A stretch of DNA of 35,751 nt from contig CANGWV010000005.1 in NCBI GenBank assembly GCA_947457875.1, forward strand, positions 1 to 35,751, written 5' to 3'. Under the pieces are notes generated by a model, which did not search any database, was not told the origin of the DNA, and saw only the letters and a program-made list of their open reading frames with translations. The position numbers were made by a program, and so were the translations under genes. Below, in pieces: positions 19,049 through 28,601 of the stretch (the first letter of the stretch is position 1; the number at the start of each line of letters is the position of its first letter). This DNA comes from Burkholderiaceae bacterium (lineage in GTDB: Bacteria > Pseudomonadota > Gammaproteobacteria > Burkholderiales > Burkholderiaceae).

Positions 19049-19817
19049 ACGCTTCGGCCAAAACTTTCTGATTGATGAGGGCATCATTCGTGCGATTGTA
19101 AGTTTGATTGGGCCCGCTAATGATGTTGCCGTTTTAGAAATCGGCCCGGGCCTTGGTGCGTTGACTAAACCCTTATTGGCTAATCTGGAGAGCTTGGACT
19201 TACTCGAGATCGATCGCGATTTAGTGTCATATTGGCGTAAGCAGAATTTACCGGGCTTAACGATTACCGAGGGCGATGCCCTGAATTTTGATTTTCTGGC
19301 GTGGGCACGTACAAAAAAAGCCAGCGGCGCAAAACAGATCAAGGTCGTTGGTAATCTGCCCTACAACATTTCATCGCCATTGCTCTTTCATTTGGTCGGT
19401 GCTGCAAGCGAAATAAGTGAGCAGGTATTTATGCTGCAAGATGAAGTGGTTGAGCGCATGGTAGCTGATGCTGGCTCTTCGGAATACAGCCGCCTATCGG
19501 TGATGTTGCAAGCCCGCTATCACCTCGAAAAACTCTTGGATGTACCTCCGGAATCATTTGATCCGCAGCCTAAAGTGAACTCTGCGATGGTGCGCATGAT
19601 TCCACGCAGCAACTTTAGTGCATCCCCCGCAGAGTGGCGCGCCCTTGAAAAAGTGGTGGCAGCTGCGTTTGCGCAAAGACGCAAGATGCTGCGCACTAAT
19701 TTGCAGGATTACATCGGGCGTTTGCAACTAAAAGAGGATGAGCTGACCAAGCGAGCACAAGACATTTCGGTTGCACGCTATTTGGAATGGGCTTCCATTT
19801 TGGCTGCGTCCTCGTAG
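19032..19817 (+). CDS. rsmA: 16S rRNA (A1518/A1519) dimethyltransferase RsmA/KsgA
   Basis: Dimethylates two adjacent adenosines near the 3' end of 16S rRNA during late 30S maturation. The 261-residue protein has the start RKRFGQNFL (residues 5-13), the SAM-binding EIGPGLG (36-42) and the catalytic NLPYN (108-112), followed by the QDEVVERM segment. The ATG lies within the last codons of pdxA. Its 3' end overlaps that of plsC, on the opposite strand, by 40 bases. Confidence 0.97.
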   Translation: MHQARKRFGQNFLIDEGIIRAIVSLIGPANDVAVLEIGPGLGALTKPLLANLESLDLLEIDRDLVSYWRKQNLPGLTITEGDALNFDFLAWARTKKASGAKQIKVVGNLPYNISSPLLFHLVGAASEISEQVFMLQDEVVERMVADAGSSEYSRLSVMLQARYHLEKLLDVPPESFDPQPKVNSAMVRMIPRSNFSASPAEWRALEKVVAAAFAQRRKMLRTNLQDYIGRLQLKEDELTKRAQDISVARYLEWASILAASS

Positions 19818-20542
19818 GCGCTGGGATCAATTACCCGCATTTCTGTTTCAATCCAGGATTCGACCGCGCTATTGAGTTGACCGCCTGTCTTGCCTTCAGA
19901 CGCAATCACGGGGCCGATGGAAATAATCACCAATCCTGGATACTTTAAAAAGCGATTGCGTGGCCAAACCCGGCCCGCGTTGTGTGCTACCGGAATGACC
20001 GCAGCGCCAGTAGCAGTGGCTAAGCGCGCCCCTCCCTTTAAATAGGGTTTGTGCGATCCAACTGCAGTCCGTGTGCCCTCTGGAAAGAGCATGATCCACT
20101 TACCTTCTTTCAGGCGTGCCCGGCCCTGACTTGCTACCGAAAGGGCGGCGGTCTCGCGGTTATCGCGATTGATGTGAATCATTTTGAGCGCAGCCATGAC
20201 CCAACCAAAGAACGGAATCCACAGCAACTCGCGCTTGAAGACGTAACACAGCTGCTTCGGGAATAAAGCAATGTAAGCAATCGTTTCCCAGGCAGATTGG
20301 TGTTTGCTGAGAATAATGATGGGTTGGTCAAGTGCCCTCAACATATATTCCATGCCCCGAATTTCATAGCGAATGCCACATAGCCATTGCAAAACCCAGA
20401 GGACGGTTATATTCCAGCCCTTCACAAAACGGTAGCGGGTTTCACTGCGCATGAATGGAAATACTGCCAAGCAAATGATTGCCCAGATCGGCGTGAACAC
20501 CAGCAAGAAAAGTGCAAAGAGGGTGGATCTTAGGTAAATCAT
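19778..20542 (-). CDS. plsC: 1-acyl-sn-glycerol-3-phosphate acyltransferase family protein
   Basis: Membrane-bound acyltransferase expected to make phosphatidic acid from lysophosphatidic acid. The 254-residue protein has an N-terminal hydrophobic segment (about residues 6-30), the acyltransferase block I SKHQSAWET (His81 with Glu86 in place of the usual Asp), the RELLWIPFFGW segment and block III FPEGTRT (153-159). The HX4E form is a family variant I recall in several betaproteobacterial and Pseudomonas paralogues, so the exact acceptor is less certain. Its start overlaps the gmhB stop (ATGA). It is the last gene of the miaB-to-plsC run. Confidence 0.88.
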   Translation of the reverse strand: MIYLRSTLFALFLLVFTPIWAIICLAVFPFMRSETRYRFVKGWNITVLWVLQWLCGIRYEIRGMEYMLRALDQPIIILSKHQSAWETIAYIALFPKQLCYVFKRELLWIPFFGWVMAALKMIHINRDNRETAALSVASQGRARLKEGKWIMLFPEGTRTAVGSHKPYLKGGARLATATGAAVIPVAHNAGRVWPRNRFLKYPGLVIISIGPVIASEGKTGGQLNSAVESWIETEMRVIDPSAYEDAAKMEAHSK

Positions 20543-21117
20543 GTATGCGAAGCAGATCCCAAAATGGATTTAGTAAATGCCATTAAATCGGCATGCACTA
20601 CAGTGCCTGCTGGCAATATGCCTGCGTCCACCGTCTTTTGGCCTTTGCCAGTACGAACCAAATGGGGGCTTGCGCCTAATACAGTGGCGGCTTCCAAATC
20701 ACGCAAGGAGTCGCCCACAATCGGCACCCCAGTCAAGGGCATGGCGGAATCTGCCTTACGGTAGCGGGATGCAATGTCACGCATTAGGCCTGGCAATGGT
20801 TTGCGGCAACCACACCGATCTTCATCAACATGGGGGCAAAAGAAAATACTGTCGACGCGACCACCCATAGGGGCCAATAGATCCATCATTTTTTGATGCA
20901 TGGCATGCAGGTCATTAATGGTAAATAAACCTCGTGCCAAACCCGATTGGTTGGTCGCTACCGTTACTTGAAAACCGGCTTGATTGAGTTCAGCAATCGC
21001 CTCCAAGCTTCCTGGAAGCGGAATCCACTCGTCAGCCGATTTAACGTACTGATCGCTGTCAATATTAATCACGCCATCGCGGTCGAGAATAACTAACTTA
21101 GAGGCACTTGAGCTCAT
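20539..21117 (-). CDS. gmhB: D-glycero-beta-D-manno-heptose-1,7-bisphosphate 7-phosphatase
   Basis: HAD-family phosphatase that removes the 7-phosphate of heptose bisphosphate during synthesis of ADP-heptose for the LPS inner core. The 192-residue protein shows the catalytic LDRDG (Asp12 and Asp14) and the zinc-binding loop of this subfamily (Cys94, His96, Cys102, Cys104 in CPHVDEDRCGC), followed by RKPLPG and the GDSLRDLEAA motif. It overlaps glyS and plsC by 4 bases each, so it is translationally coupled on both sides. Confidence 0.95.
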   Translation of the reverse strand: MSSSASKLVILDRDGVINIDSDQYVKSADEWIPLPGSLEAIAELNQAGFQVTVATNQSGLARGLFTINDLHAMHQKMMDLLAPMGGRVDSIFFCPHVDEDRCGCRKPLPGLMRDIASRYRKADSAMPLTGVPIVGDSLRDLEAATVLGASPHLVRTGKGQKTVDAGILPAGTVVHADLMAFTKSILGSASHT

Positions 21118-23264
21118 GCCAAGGTGCCAAGATCGGCTACTAAATTCATTTGGTGGTGGAGTTGCTGTAACAAAGCCAAGCGGTTATCACGAAGAGCAGG
21201 ATCGGGATCCATCACCATGACATCGGTAAAAAACTGATCAATCGGTTGACTCAAATCAACCAGCGTGCGAAGTAGGGTAACAAACTGACGCTGGGTATGG
21301 GCACTCGTTAGCAGCGGAATGGCTTTTTGCAAGGCCCCGTGCAAGGCAATCTCTGCCGACAGTTTTAAGGCCGCTGCCGAGCACTGCGCCGGAATAGGTG
21401 TCGTGGTTTTTTTCAGAATATTGCTGATGCGCTTATTGGCTGCAGCTAATTGCGCTGATTCAGGCAAGGCATTGAATTCCCGCACTGCACGTAGCCGATC
21501 CATCACATCATTGAGCTGCGCAGGTTGCTGACTGAGTACCGCATCGATTTCAGCGGTAGTAAATGGCTTACCGGCTTCGGTTTGGTCGCGCAAGTAGGCG
21601 CGCAAACGATCAATTACAAATACATAGATTGCAGCCGCATCCGCTTTTTCTTGGACGCCAGCTTGTTTAAATTGCCCGCGAGCCAGCTCGATGAGGTCGG
21701 GCAGGTTGCACGGTAAGTTCTTCTCAAGTAACAATCTGCAAATACCCAATGCATGGCGACGCAAAGCATAGGGGTCTTTATCCCCGGTGGGTGCGAGGCC
21801 AACACCCCAAATACCTACTAAGGTTTCGAGCTTGTCAGCAATGGCCAATACTGTGCCAGTCATACTATTAGGTAGTGCATCTCCAGCAAAGCGCGGCTGG
21901 TAGTGTTCACTGCATGCTGCAGCAACCTCAAAGTCCTCGCCATCGTACGCGGCATAGTAGCTGCCCATGATGCCTTGCAGTTCTGGAAATTCACCCACCA
22001 TGTCGGTGAGTAAATCGGTTTTGGCTAACTCGGCAGCGCGCGCCACGTGTTTTGGATCAACCTTAGCGCCTTTACTTTGCAACTCACTTGCGATGCTAGT
22101 TGCGATTGCGCCAACCCGCTTAGTACGCTCAAGCTGGGTCCCTAATTGATTGTGGTAGACCACCTTGTCTAAATCAGTAACGCGCGATGACAGTGGCCTT
22201 TTTTGATCTTGCTGAAAGAAAAACCGCGCATCGGATAAGCGGGGGCGCACGACGCGCTCATTGCCTTGGATGATGGATTGCGGGGTGGTCGTTTCGATAT
22301 TCGATACGATCAAAAAGCGATTGCGAAGCTTTCCTGCGCTATCGGTTAAAGCAAAGTACTTCTGATTGGTTTGCATCGTCAGAATTAAGCACTCTTGCGG
22401 CACCTCTAAAAACTCCGCATCAAAATGACAGGCATAGACGGTAGGCCACTCGACTAATGCCGTTACTTCATCCAGCAAATTGCTGGGCATTAAAACCATA
22501 TCGCCATTAGCCGCCTTGAGGAGCTCGGCTTCTATAGTGGCACGACGCTCATTGAAGTTCGCCATCACCTTGTTTTTGAGTAGCTGCGCAGCGTACTGAT
22601 CAGCATCGCTAATCGTTAACACGTTAGGGGCTAAGAAACGGTGCCCTTCCGTTTGATTCGCGGCATCGATACCTAGTGCATGAATCTGCAATGGCGTGCT
22701 GCCATGCAAGGCCACGATGCGATGCGCTGGCCGGGCAAATTGAACGTCTTCTAAGGTTCCATCCGATTGCTTCACTTGATAATGCATCATTTTCGCAATC
22801 GGTAGCGTTTGCAAGGCATGCACAAGGGCAGTCTGCACGGTGTCCTGTAAAACTGCGCCGTGGGCTTGTACATTTAAGTAGAGCGCTTCATTTTTATCTT
22901 GCCCCGATCGCTCCAAGCTAGCAATATCGATATCGGGATAACCTAATGCGCTGAGTTTTTTAAGCAAAGGGGGTGTTGGTTTGCCGTCTGCATCAAATGC
23001 GACGCTAACTGGCAACACTTTTTCGCGCACCGGAAAGTCGGCGGCTTTACTCAGCACGTTTGTGATCTGCACCGCTAAACGGCGTGGGCTTGCAAAGCTA
23101 GTCGCGATCGATTCTGCAGTACTTAAGCCGGCTGCTTTTATGGAGTCTGATAGTGACGCAGCAAAGGCATCGCCCAGTTTGCGAAGCGATTTTGGTGGCA
23201 GCTCTTCAGTAAATACTTCAATTAAAAGCGTTGCAGCGGAGGATGGAGAGGAAGGTGTGCTCAC
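21114..23264 (-). CDS. glyS: Glycyl-tRNA synthetase beta subunit
   Basis: Beta subunit of the tetrameric (alpha2-beta2) glycyl-tRNA synthetase, carrying the HD-like and tRNA-binding domains. The 716-residue protein opens with LLIEVFTEELPPKSL and contains MQTNQKYFAL, GNERVVRPRLSDARFF and DKDPYALRR, all typical of GlyS. The start codon is GTG, with AAGG 7 bases upstream and no closer ATG. It follows glyQ by 9 bases and overlaps gmhB by 4. Confidence 0.98.
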   Translation of the reverse strand: MSTPSSPSSAATLLIEVFTEELPPKSLRKLGDAFAASLSDSIKAAGLSTAESIATSFASPRRLAVQITNVLSKAADFPVREKVLPVSVAFDADGKPTPPLLKKLSALGYPDIDIASLERSGQDKNEALYLNVQAHGAVLQDTVQTALVHALQTLPIAKMMHYQVKQSDGTLEDVQFARPAHRIVALHGSTPLQIHALGIDAANQTEGHRFLAPNVLTISDADQYAAQLLKNKVMANFNERRATIEAELLKAANGDMVLMPSNLLDEVTALVEWPTVYACHFDAEFLEVPQECLILTMQTNQKYFALTDSAGKLRNRFLIVSNIETTTPQSIIQGNERVVRPRLSDARFFFQQDQKRPLSSRVTDLDKVVYHNQLGTQLERTKRVGAIATSIASELQSKGAKVDPKHVARAAELAKTDLLTDMVGEFPELQGIMGSYYAAYDGEDFEVAAACSEHYQPRFAGDALPNSMTGTVLAIADKLETLVGIWGVGLAPTGDKDPYALRRHALGICRLLLEKNLPCNLPDLIELARGQFKQAGVQEKADAAAIYVFVIDRLRAYLRDQTEAGKPFTTAEIDAVLSQQPAQLNDVMDRLRAVREFNALPESAQLAAANKRISNILKKTTTPIPAQCSAAALKLSAEIALHGALQKAIPLLTSAHTQRQFVTLLRTLVDLSQPIDQFFTDVMVMDPDPALRDNRLALLQQLHHQMNLVADLGTLA

Positions 23265-23273
23265 AATAAAACC

Positions 23274-24158
23274 TTACGCGGTGACATGCTGTTGGCACAT
23301 TGGGAAACCCAATTGCTCACGGGATTCAAGGTATGCCTGTGCGACCAAGCGAGAGAGGGTACGAATGCGACCAATATACGCAGCGCGCTCGGTTACCGAT
23401 ATGGCGCCACGGGCATCCAGTAAATTGAAGGTATGAGCCGCTTTTAAAACCATTTCATAGGCAGGCAAGGCAAGCGGCACCTCCATCAGGCGTTTGGCTT
23501 CACTCTCGTAGTTACTGAAATTCGTAAAAAGCATTTCTGTATTGGAGTATTCAAAGTTATAGCGCGACTGCTCGACTTCATTCTGGTGGTATACGTCGCC
23601 GTACGTCACGCCATCGGTCCAAACTAAATCGTAAACATTCGAGCAATTTTGCAAATACATCGCAAGGCGCTCGATGCCGTAGGTAATTTCGCCCAAGACA
23701 GGCTTGCAATCAATGCCGCCCACTTGTTGGAAGTAGGTAAATTGAGTCACTTCCATGCCATTGAGCCAAACTTCCCAGCCCAATCCCCAAGCGCCTAAGG
23801 TCGGGTTTTCCCAGTCGTCCTCGACAAAACGAATGTCGTTTTGTTTTAGGTCTAAGCCTAAAGCGCTGAGTGATCCCAAATAGAGTTCGAGAATGTTATC
23901 TGGGGCTGGCTTGAGCACAACCTGATATTGGTAGTAGTGTTGGAGGCGGTTTGGGTTTTCGCCGTAGCGCCCATCTTTTGGTCTGCGGGAGGGTTGCACA
24001 TAGGCTGCCTTCCAGGGCTCTGGACCAATAGCCCTTAAAAAAGTAGCGGTGTGCGATGTGCCTGCGCCTACCTCAAGGTCAATTGGTTGCAATAAGGCAC
24101 AGCCTTGTTTATCCCAATAGTCTTGAAGCGTGAGAATAATTTGCTGAAATGTAAGCAT
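23274..24158 (-). CDS. glyQ: Glycyl-tRNA synthetase alpha subunit
   Basis: Catalytic class II subunit that, with GlyS, attaches glycine to tRNA-Gly. The 294-residue protein starts with the conserved [18 protein letters not shown] and has the class II segments [20 protein letters not shown] (motif 2 region) and [15 protein letters not shown] (motif 3 region). Length is normal. It lies between lnt (60-base gap upstream) and glyS. Confidence 0.98.
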   Translation of the reverse strand: MLTFQQIILTLQDYWDKQGCALLQPIDLEVGAGTSHTATFLRAIGPEPWKAAYVQPSRRPKDGRYGENPNRLQHYYQYQVVLKPAPDNILELYLGSLSALGLDLKQNDIRFVEDDWENPTLGAWGLGWEVWLNGMEVTQFTYFQQVGGIDCKPVLGEITYGIERLAMYLQNCSNVYDLVWTDGVTYGDVYHQNEVEQSRYNFEYSNTEMLFTNFSNYESEAKRLMEVPLALPAYEMVLKAAHTFNLLDARGAISVTERAAYIGRIRTLSRLVAQAYLESREQLGFPMCQQHVTA

Positions 24159-24218
24159 AGTGAGCCAGAACCAATCGATCTAAGTGATTGATTTTACCTG
24201 CCAATTGCGGGAGTTTTC

Positions 24219-25754
24219 CTAAAACCGGCGCCGTTGCAGCAAGGCAAATACCAAGAGAAAACTGACGAAACTCAAAATAGGCCAATTTCCCCAGACTACA
24301 AACGGGGTTTTACCTGTAAAGCCCTGTACCGAAGCGCTTAGGCTTGCTTGGGTCCATTGCGGCAAGGCCTGCAGCACCCGTCCATTCGGACCAATCACGG
24401 CAGTGATGCCGGTATTGGTCGAACGAATGCTGGGGAGTCCCGTTTCGATCGAACGCATTTGCGATAAGCGCAGTTGTTGACTGGGTGCCTGGGACTGACC
24501 AAACCAAGCGAGGTTAGTCATATTAATAAACAGATTGACTGGACTTTCGCTGTTGCGAATGCGGCTAGCCAGCTCATTGCCAAAGATGTCTTCGTAGCAG
24601 ATGGTGATCGCGGCGCCAATACTCTCTTGACCTACGCGCTCAATTTGAAAAGGGGGCTGCATCAAATTGCCCTGGGCAAAATCACTCATCGGAATTCGAA
24701 AGGCGTTTACAAACCATTGGAAGCCGGGCGGAATAAATTCACCAAAAGGTACGAGGTGGAATTTATCGTAATAGTAGGGCACAGTGGAAGATGGCGATAT
24801 ACCCAGTGCGCGGTTGGAATATTGCAATTGCCCATTTGGGCCAGGTGTAATCCCAATTAAGCCCAAGAGAATATTGCTGTGAGTCGATTGTGAAAATGCG
24901 TTTAGCCGAGCTAGCGTGTCGGCTGGCAAATCTTTTTCAGGTAAGGGAAAGGCAGTTTCTGGAATTACAATCAGATCGGACCGTTGCTCCACGATCGCAT
25001 CGCTATAAAAGCGAATTTGCTGTGCGATGGCATTCGGATTCCACTTCAGGCTTTGTTCAAAATTACCTTGAATCAAACGAACGCTGACGGGGTTGCCAAT
25101 CGCCTCGGTAAAGCGCAATTGATTCAGGCCCAGCATCAACACTAGCGCCAATCCAATGGGAATGCTGGTGCGCACAAGTGATTGACGCCACCCGCTTAAC
25201 TGCATCGATGCCCACACCACTAAAAAAGTAGACCCTAAGCCACCCAGCAGTGGTGCTATCGCTGCAAAGGGGCCATTGACTTGGGCCTCGGCAAAGCCGA
25301 CCCATGGAAAGCCAGTAAAGAGTTGGCTGCGGAGGTATTCCATCAGAACCCAGGCCGCTGCCATGATGGCGCTATTGAGAAAAATAGACTGGTGCCGAAG
25401 TAATCTGCCCAAGGCACTGGCCAAGCCAAAGAAGAGTGCCATGTAAGCCGACAGTAAAACCACAGCAGCAACAGATAAGGCGGCATTCATGCCACCAATG
25501 TCATGCAAGCTAATAAAAATCCACCACAGTCCAACTACAAAATAAGCAAGGCCAAATAAAAAACCACCGGCAAAGTGCGGTAGAAATTGAGTTGTATTGA
25601 TTAAAGAGAGTCGCCACCACAAGAGACTCAGCAAGGGTATTTGCAGCCAGCCGCCCCAGGGGAGCTCGCCTGCAATCGAGGCCGCAATCCCAAGGGCGAT
25701 ACAAAAGAGCCAGTGTGTGTAGCGAGTATCGCTGCGCAAGCTCTGACTAAACAA
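24219..25754 (-). CDS. lnt: Apolipoprotein N-acyltransferase
   Basis: Inner-membrane enzyme that adds the third acyl chain to lipoproteins. The 511-residue protein has about six N-terminal transmembrane segments (residues 15-210), then a nitrilase-like domain with the catalytic triad Glu266 (IPETAFP), Lys331 (YDKFHLVPFGE) and Cys386 (ITICYEDIF), nearly identical in position to the Escherichia coli triad as I recall it (267/335/387). The start is TTG, preceded at 6 bases by a TAAGG ribosome-binding site that includes the corC stop codon. A final transmembrane helix is at the C-terminus. Confidence 0.96.
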   Translation of the reverse strand: MFSQSLRSDTRYTHWLFCIALGIAASIAGELPWGGWLQIPLLSLLWWRLSLINTTQFLPHFAGGFLFGLAYFVVGLWWIFISLHDIGGMNAALSVAAVVLLSAYMALFFGLASALGRLLRHQSIFLNSAIMAAAWVLMEYLRSQLFTGFPWVGFAEAQVNGPFAAIAPLLGGLGSTFLVVWASMQLSGWRQSLVRTSIPIGLALVLMLGLNQLRFTEAIGNPVSVRLIQGNFEQSLKWNPNAIAQQIRFYSDAIVEQRSDLIVIPETAFPLPEKDLPADTLARLNAFSQSTHSNILLGLIGITPGPNGQLQYSNRALGISPSSTVPYYYDKFHLVPFGEFIPPGFQWFVNAFRIPMSDFAQGNLMQPPFQIERVGQESIGAAITICYEDIFGNELASRIRNSESPVNLFINMTNLAWFGQSQAPSQQLRLSQMRSIETGLPSIRSTNTGITAVIGPNGRVLQALPQWTQASLSASVQGFTGKTPFVVWGNWPILSFVSFLLVFALLQRRRF

Positions 25755-25762
25755 GCGTTGCC

Positions 25763-26611
25763 TTAGGCTGATAAAGGAATATCAGATGCCAGGCGCCTTG
25801 CTAGCAATACATGAATTTGACGCGGGTCAGCGCGCTGCACTTCAAACTCGATACCCTCAATTTGCACGCGTTCACCCAGTCTAGGTATGCGTCCTAAATG
25901 GTGGGTAATTAAGCCTGCTACGGTTTCCACATCGTCATCGTCAAACTGTGTTCCCAAGGTCGCATTCAGCTGCTCTAGCTCAGTGATGCCTTTGAGGCGG
26001 ATGTCACCATTTGCGAGTAACAGAACATTATCGGCATCTTCATCAATGTCGTGCTCATCCTCGATGTCACCGACAATTTGCTCTAGTACGTCTTCAATCG
26101 TGACGATGCCAGCCACGTTACTGTACTCATCCACCACCACGGCCAAATGATTGCGGTTAGCTCGAAAATCCCGCAACAAGACGCTCAGGCGCTTTGATTC
26201 CGGAATAAAGACAGCAGGCCTTAGCCAATCGCGCAATTGAAAGTTGGCTTCACTGGCATGGCGTAATAAATCTTTGGCGAGCAAGATGCCAACGACAGTA
26301 TCTTTACTACCTTCATAAACAGGGTAGCGCGAATGGGCTGCGGCGATAACGGTTTGAATCACTTCTGTAACCGAGGAATCAATATCAATCCAGTCGATTT
26401 GTGCGCGGGGTACAAGGATATCCCTGGCACACAATTCACCGACCTGAAAAACCCCCTCAATCATGGAAAGGGCATCTACATCAATGAAACCCTCTGTTTG
26501 GGCTGCGCGCAAGGTTTCAATTAATTCTTGGCGTCGCTCCGTTGCGCTGGTGGGTTGTGGCGTTAGAAATTCAGCGAGGCGTTCAAGTAAGGATTTATCG
26601 GGGTCAGGCAT
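25763..26611 (-). CDS. corC: CorC/HlyC-type CBS-pair protein
   Basis: Soluble member of the CorC family, linked to magnesium and cobalt efflux in enterics. The 282-residue protein has an acidic-basic leader, two CBS domains (around residues 69-128 with ARDILVPRAQIDWID and 134-190 with VVVDEYSNVAGIVTIEDVLEQIVGDIEDEHD) and a C-terminal transporter-associated domain ending near residue 275. It precedes lnt by 8 bases, the usual ybeY-corC-lnt order. There is no N-terminal membrane domain, which separates it from the larger CorB type. Confidence 0.92.
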   Translation of the reverse strand: MPDPDKSLLERLAEFLTPQPTSATERRQELIETLRAAQTEGFIDVDALSMIEGVFQVGELCARDILVPRAQIDWIDIDSSVTEVIQTVIAAAHSRYPVYEGSKDTVVGILLAKDLLRHASEANFQLRDWLRPAVFIPESKRLSVLLRDFRANRNHLAVVVDEYSNVAGIVTIEDVLEQIVGDIEDEHDIDEDADNVLLLANGDIRLKGITELEQLNATLGTQFDDDDVETVAGLITHHLGRIPRLGERVQIEGIEFEVQRADPRQIHVLLARRLASDIPLSA

Positions 26612-26660
26612 CGAAATAGAATAGCGTAGAACAATGTCAACTAAAAAAGTGGGCCTAAAA

Positions 26661-27137
26661 TTAGGCGTAAGGGTCTGAAAAGCCTAGGTTTTTTAGAATA
26701 GCTACTTCACGCGCCTCCATTACCTTGGCACCCTGCTGCGTCATGTGGTCAAGGCCAGTAGCGTGAAGGCAGCCATGCACCACTAGATGCGCTAAGTGAG
26801 CCTTAACTACTTTGCCTTGATCGCGCGCCTCGCTAGTGACTACTGGCATGCAAATCACGATATCGGCGGCTAGCTCATGTTGGCTAATCCCATACGTGAA
26901 GGTAAGCACATTCGTGGCATAGGCCTTCGTTCTAAATTGGCTATTGAGCGCTTGTCCTTCGGTGCGATTCACAAAACGCACCGTCAGGTTACCAGGACGA
27001 TTGATGCTTGCACGAACCCATTTTTTAATGAGAGTACTGGATGCTAATGCGCTCACTTTTTTTTCGAGTGCGGGACTGGCGTATTGAATTTCGACAGCAC
27101 AGGATGCCACTTTGGATGAGGCGCTATGACTAGGCAT
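26661..27137 (-). CDS. ybeY: Endoribonuclease YbeY (rRNA maturation factor)
   Basis: Zinc-dependent RNase involved in 16S rRNA 3' maturation and ribosome quality control. The 158-residue protein carries the diagnostic zinc site HX3HX5H as His121, His125 and His131 (VHGCLHATGLDH) and the upstream NRTEGQALNSQFR and TNVLTF segments. An N-terminal stretch of about 15 residues is longer than in Escherichia coli. The start lies 5 bases after miaB, so phoH (ybeZ), which commonly sits between them, is absent here. Confidence 0.95.
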   Translation of the reverse strand: MPSHSASSKVASCAVEIQYASPALEKKVSALASSTLIKKWVRASINRPGNLTVRFVNRTEGQALNSQFRTKAYATNVLTFTYGISQHELAADIVICMPVVTSEARDQGKVVKAHLAHLVVHGCLHATGLDHMTQQGAKVMEAREVAILKNLGFSDPYA

Positions 27138-27142
27138 ACCGA

Positions 27143-28489
27143 TTAATGGATGAGTGCGTTGACACGCTCACCACGTAGGGTATGCGCCAAAACTTCGGTG
27201 ATGCGAATATCCATCATCGTCCCAATTAGGGAATCCATCTCCGAAATAGCCGCTGGAATATGAATCACACGATTATTTTCAGTACGGCCTTGCAAATTAA
27301 TGCCGTCTTTTGCAATGCCTTCAATCAGCACGCACTCTTCTTTGCCCAACATCGCCTTACTGATGCGTTCCGCTTGTGAATCAATTAATGCCAATAAAGT
27401 CTGCAGGCGTTTTAGTTTGACGGCGTAAGGGGTATCGTCCGCGAGATTGGCTGCTGGGGTACCGGGGCGAGGGCTGAAGATAAAGCAATAACTGTTATCA
27501 AATTGCAATTCGGCGACTAAGGCTAAGAGCTTTTCAAAATCAGCATCGGTTTCCCCAGGGAAGCCCACAATAAAATCGCTCGAGAGGCAAAGGTCAGGGC
27601 GTACGGCACGCATGCGGCGAATAATGCTCTTGAATTCCAATACTGTATAGCCGCGCTTCATCGCTGATAAAACGGAATCAGAGGCATGCTGCACTGGCAG
27701 GTGCAGGTGACTAACTAATTTAGGCACTTTGGCATACACATCAATGAGGCGCTGCGTAAATTCTTTAGGGTGGCTGGTGGTAAAGCGAATGCGCTCAACT
27801 CCGGGAATCTCAGCAATGTATTCAATCAAGAGGGCAAAATCGGCAAGCTCGTTCGTTTTGCCCATCTTGCCGATGTAAGCATTGACGTTTTGACCCAGCA
27901 ATACGATTTCTTTTACTCCTTGGGCGGCTAAGCCAGCAACTTCCGTTAATACATTATCAAATGGGCGCGATACTTCTTCGCCGCGGGTATAAGGCACCAC
28001 ACAATAACTACAGTATTTGGAACAGCCTTCCATGATGGAAACAAAGGCAGAGCCTCGGGTTTGCCGTGACGCAGGCAAATGATCAAACTTCTCAATCTCC
28101 GGAAACGAAATATCTACCTGAGAAACGCCGCTGGATAAGCGCTTGGCAATTAAGTCGGGCAAGCGATGTAGGGTTTGAGGACCAAAGACCACATCCACAT
28201 AGGGCGCGCGGCTAATGATTTGCTGTCCCTCTTGGCTCGCCACGCAGCCGCCCACACCAATCAGCAATTCAGGTTTGAGTTTTTTTAGTTCGCGCAGACG
28301 ACCCAGGTCAGAAAACACCTTGTCTTCGGCTTTTTCCCGAATAGAGCAGGTGTTGAGCAAAATGACATCGGCTTCGGCCGGGTCGTTAGTAGGAGTCATG
28401 CCATCGTTGGCATGCAGGACATCGGCCATCTTTTCCGAGTCGTACTCGTTCATTTGACAGCCAAAGGTTTTGATATACAGTTTTTTCAT
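27143..28489 (-). CDS. miaB: tRNA-2-methylthio-N6-dimethylallyladenosine synthase MiaB
   Basis: Radical-SAM methylthiotransferase that modifies i6A37 of tRNAs reading UNN codons. The 448-residue protein has the N-terminal UPF0004 domain with cluster cysteines Cys11, Cys48 and Cys82, the radical-SAM CX3CX2C (Cys156, Cys160, Cys163 in GCSKYCSYC) and a C-terminal TRAM domain. It is the first gene of the minus-strand run toward plsC and diverges from the small repeat protein (112-base gap). Confidence 0.98.
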   Translation of the reverse strand: MKKLYIKTFGCQMNEYDSEKMADVLHANDGMTPTNDPAEADVILLNTCSIREKAEDKVFSDLGRLRELKKLKPELLIGVGGCVASQEGQQIISRAPYVDVVFGPQTLHRLPDLIAKRLSSGVSQVDISFPEIEKFDHLPASRQTRGSAFVSIMEGCSKYCSYCVVPYTRGEEVSRPFDNVLTEVAGLAAQGVKEIVLLGQNVNAYIGKMGKTNELADFALLIEYIAEIPGVERIRFTTSHPKEFTQRLIDVYAKVPKLVSHLHLPVQHASDSVLSAMKRGYTVLEFKSIIRRMRAVRPDLCLSSDFIVGFPGETDADFEKLLALVAELQFDNSYCFIFSPRPGTPAANLADDTPYAVKLKRLQTLLALIDSQAERISKAMLGKEECVLIEGIAKDGINLQGRTENNRVIHIPAAISEMDSLIGTMMDIRITEVLAHTLRGERVNALIH

Positions 28490-28601
28490 ATGCCGTTTCA
28501 GGTTTATAACTGGGGGCGATTTGCAATTTTACGGGAAATTTATGGGAAATCAGCGCGCCGCTAGCAAAAAAGACAGCGACTGCCCGTAAGATAGATGAAC
28601 C

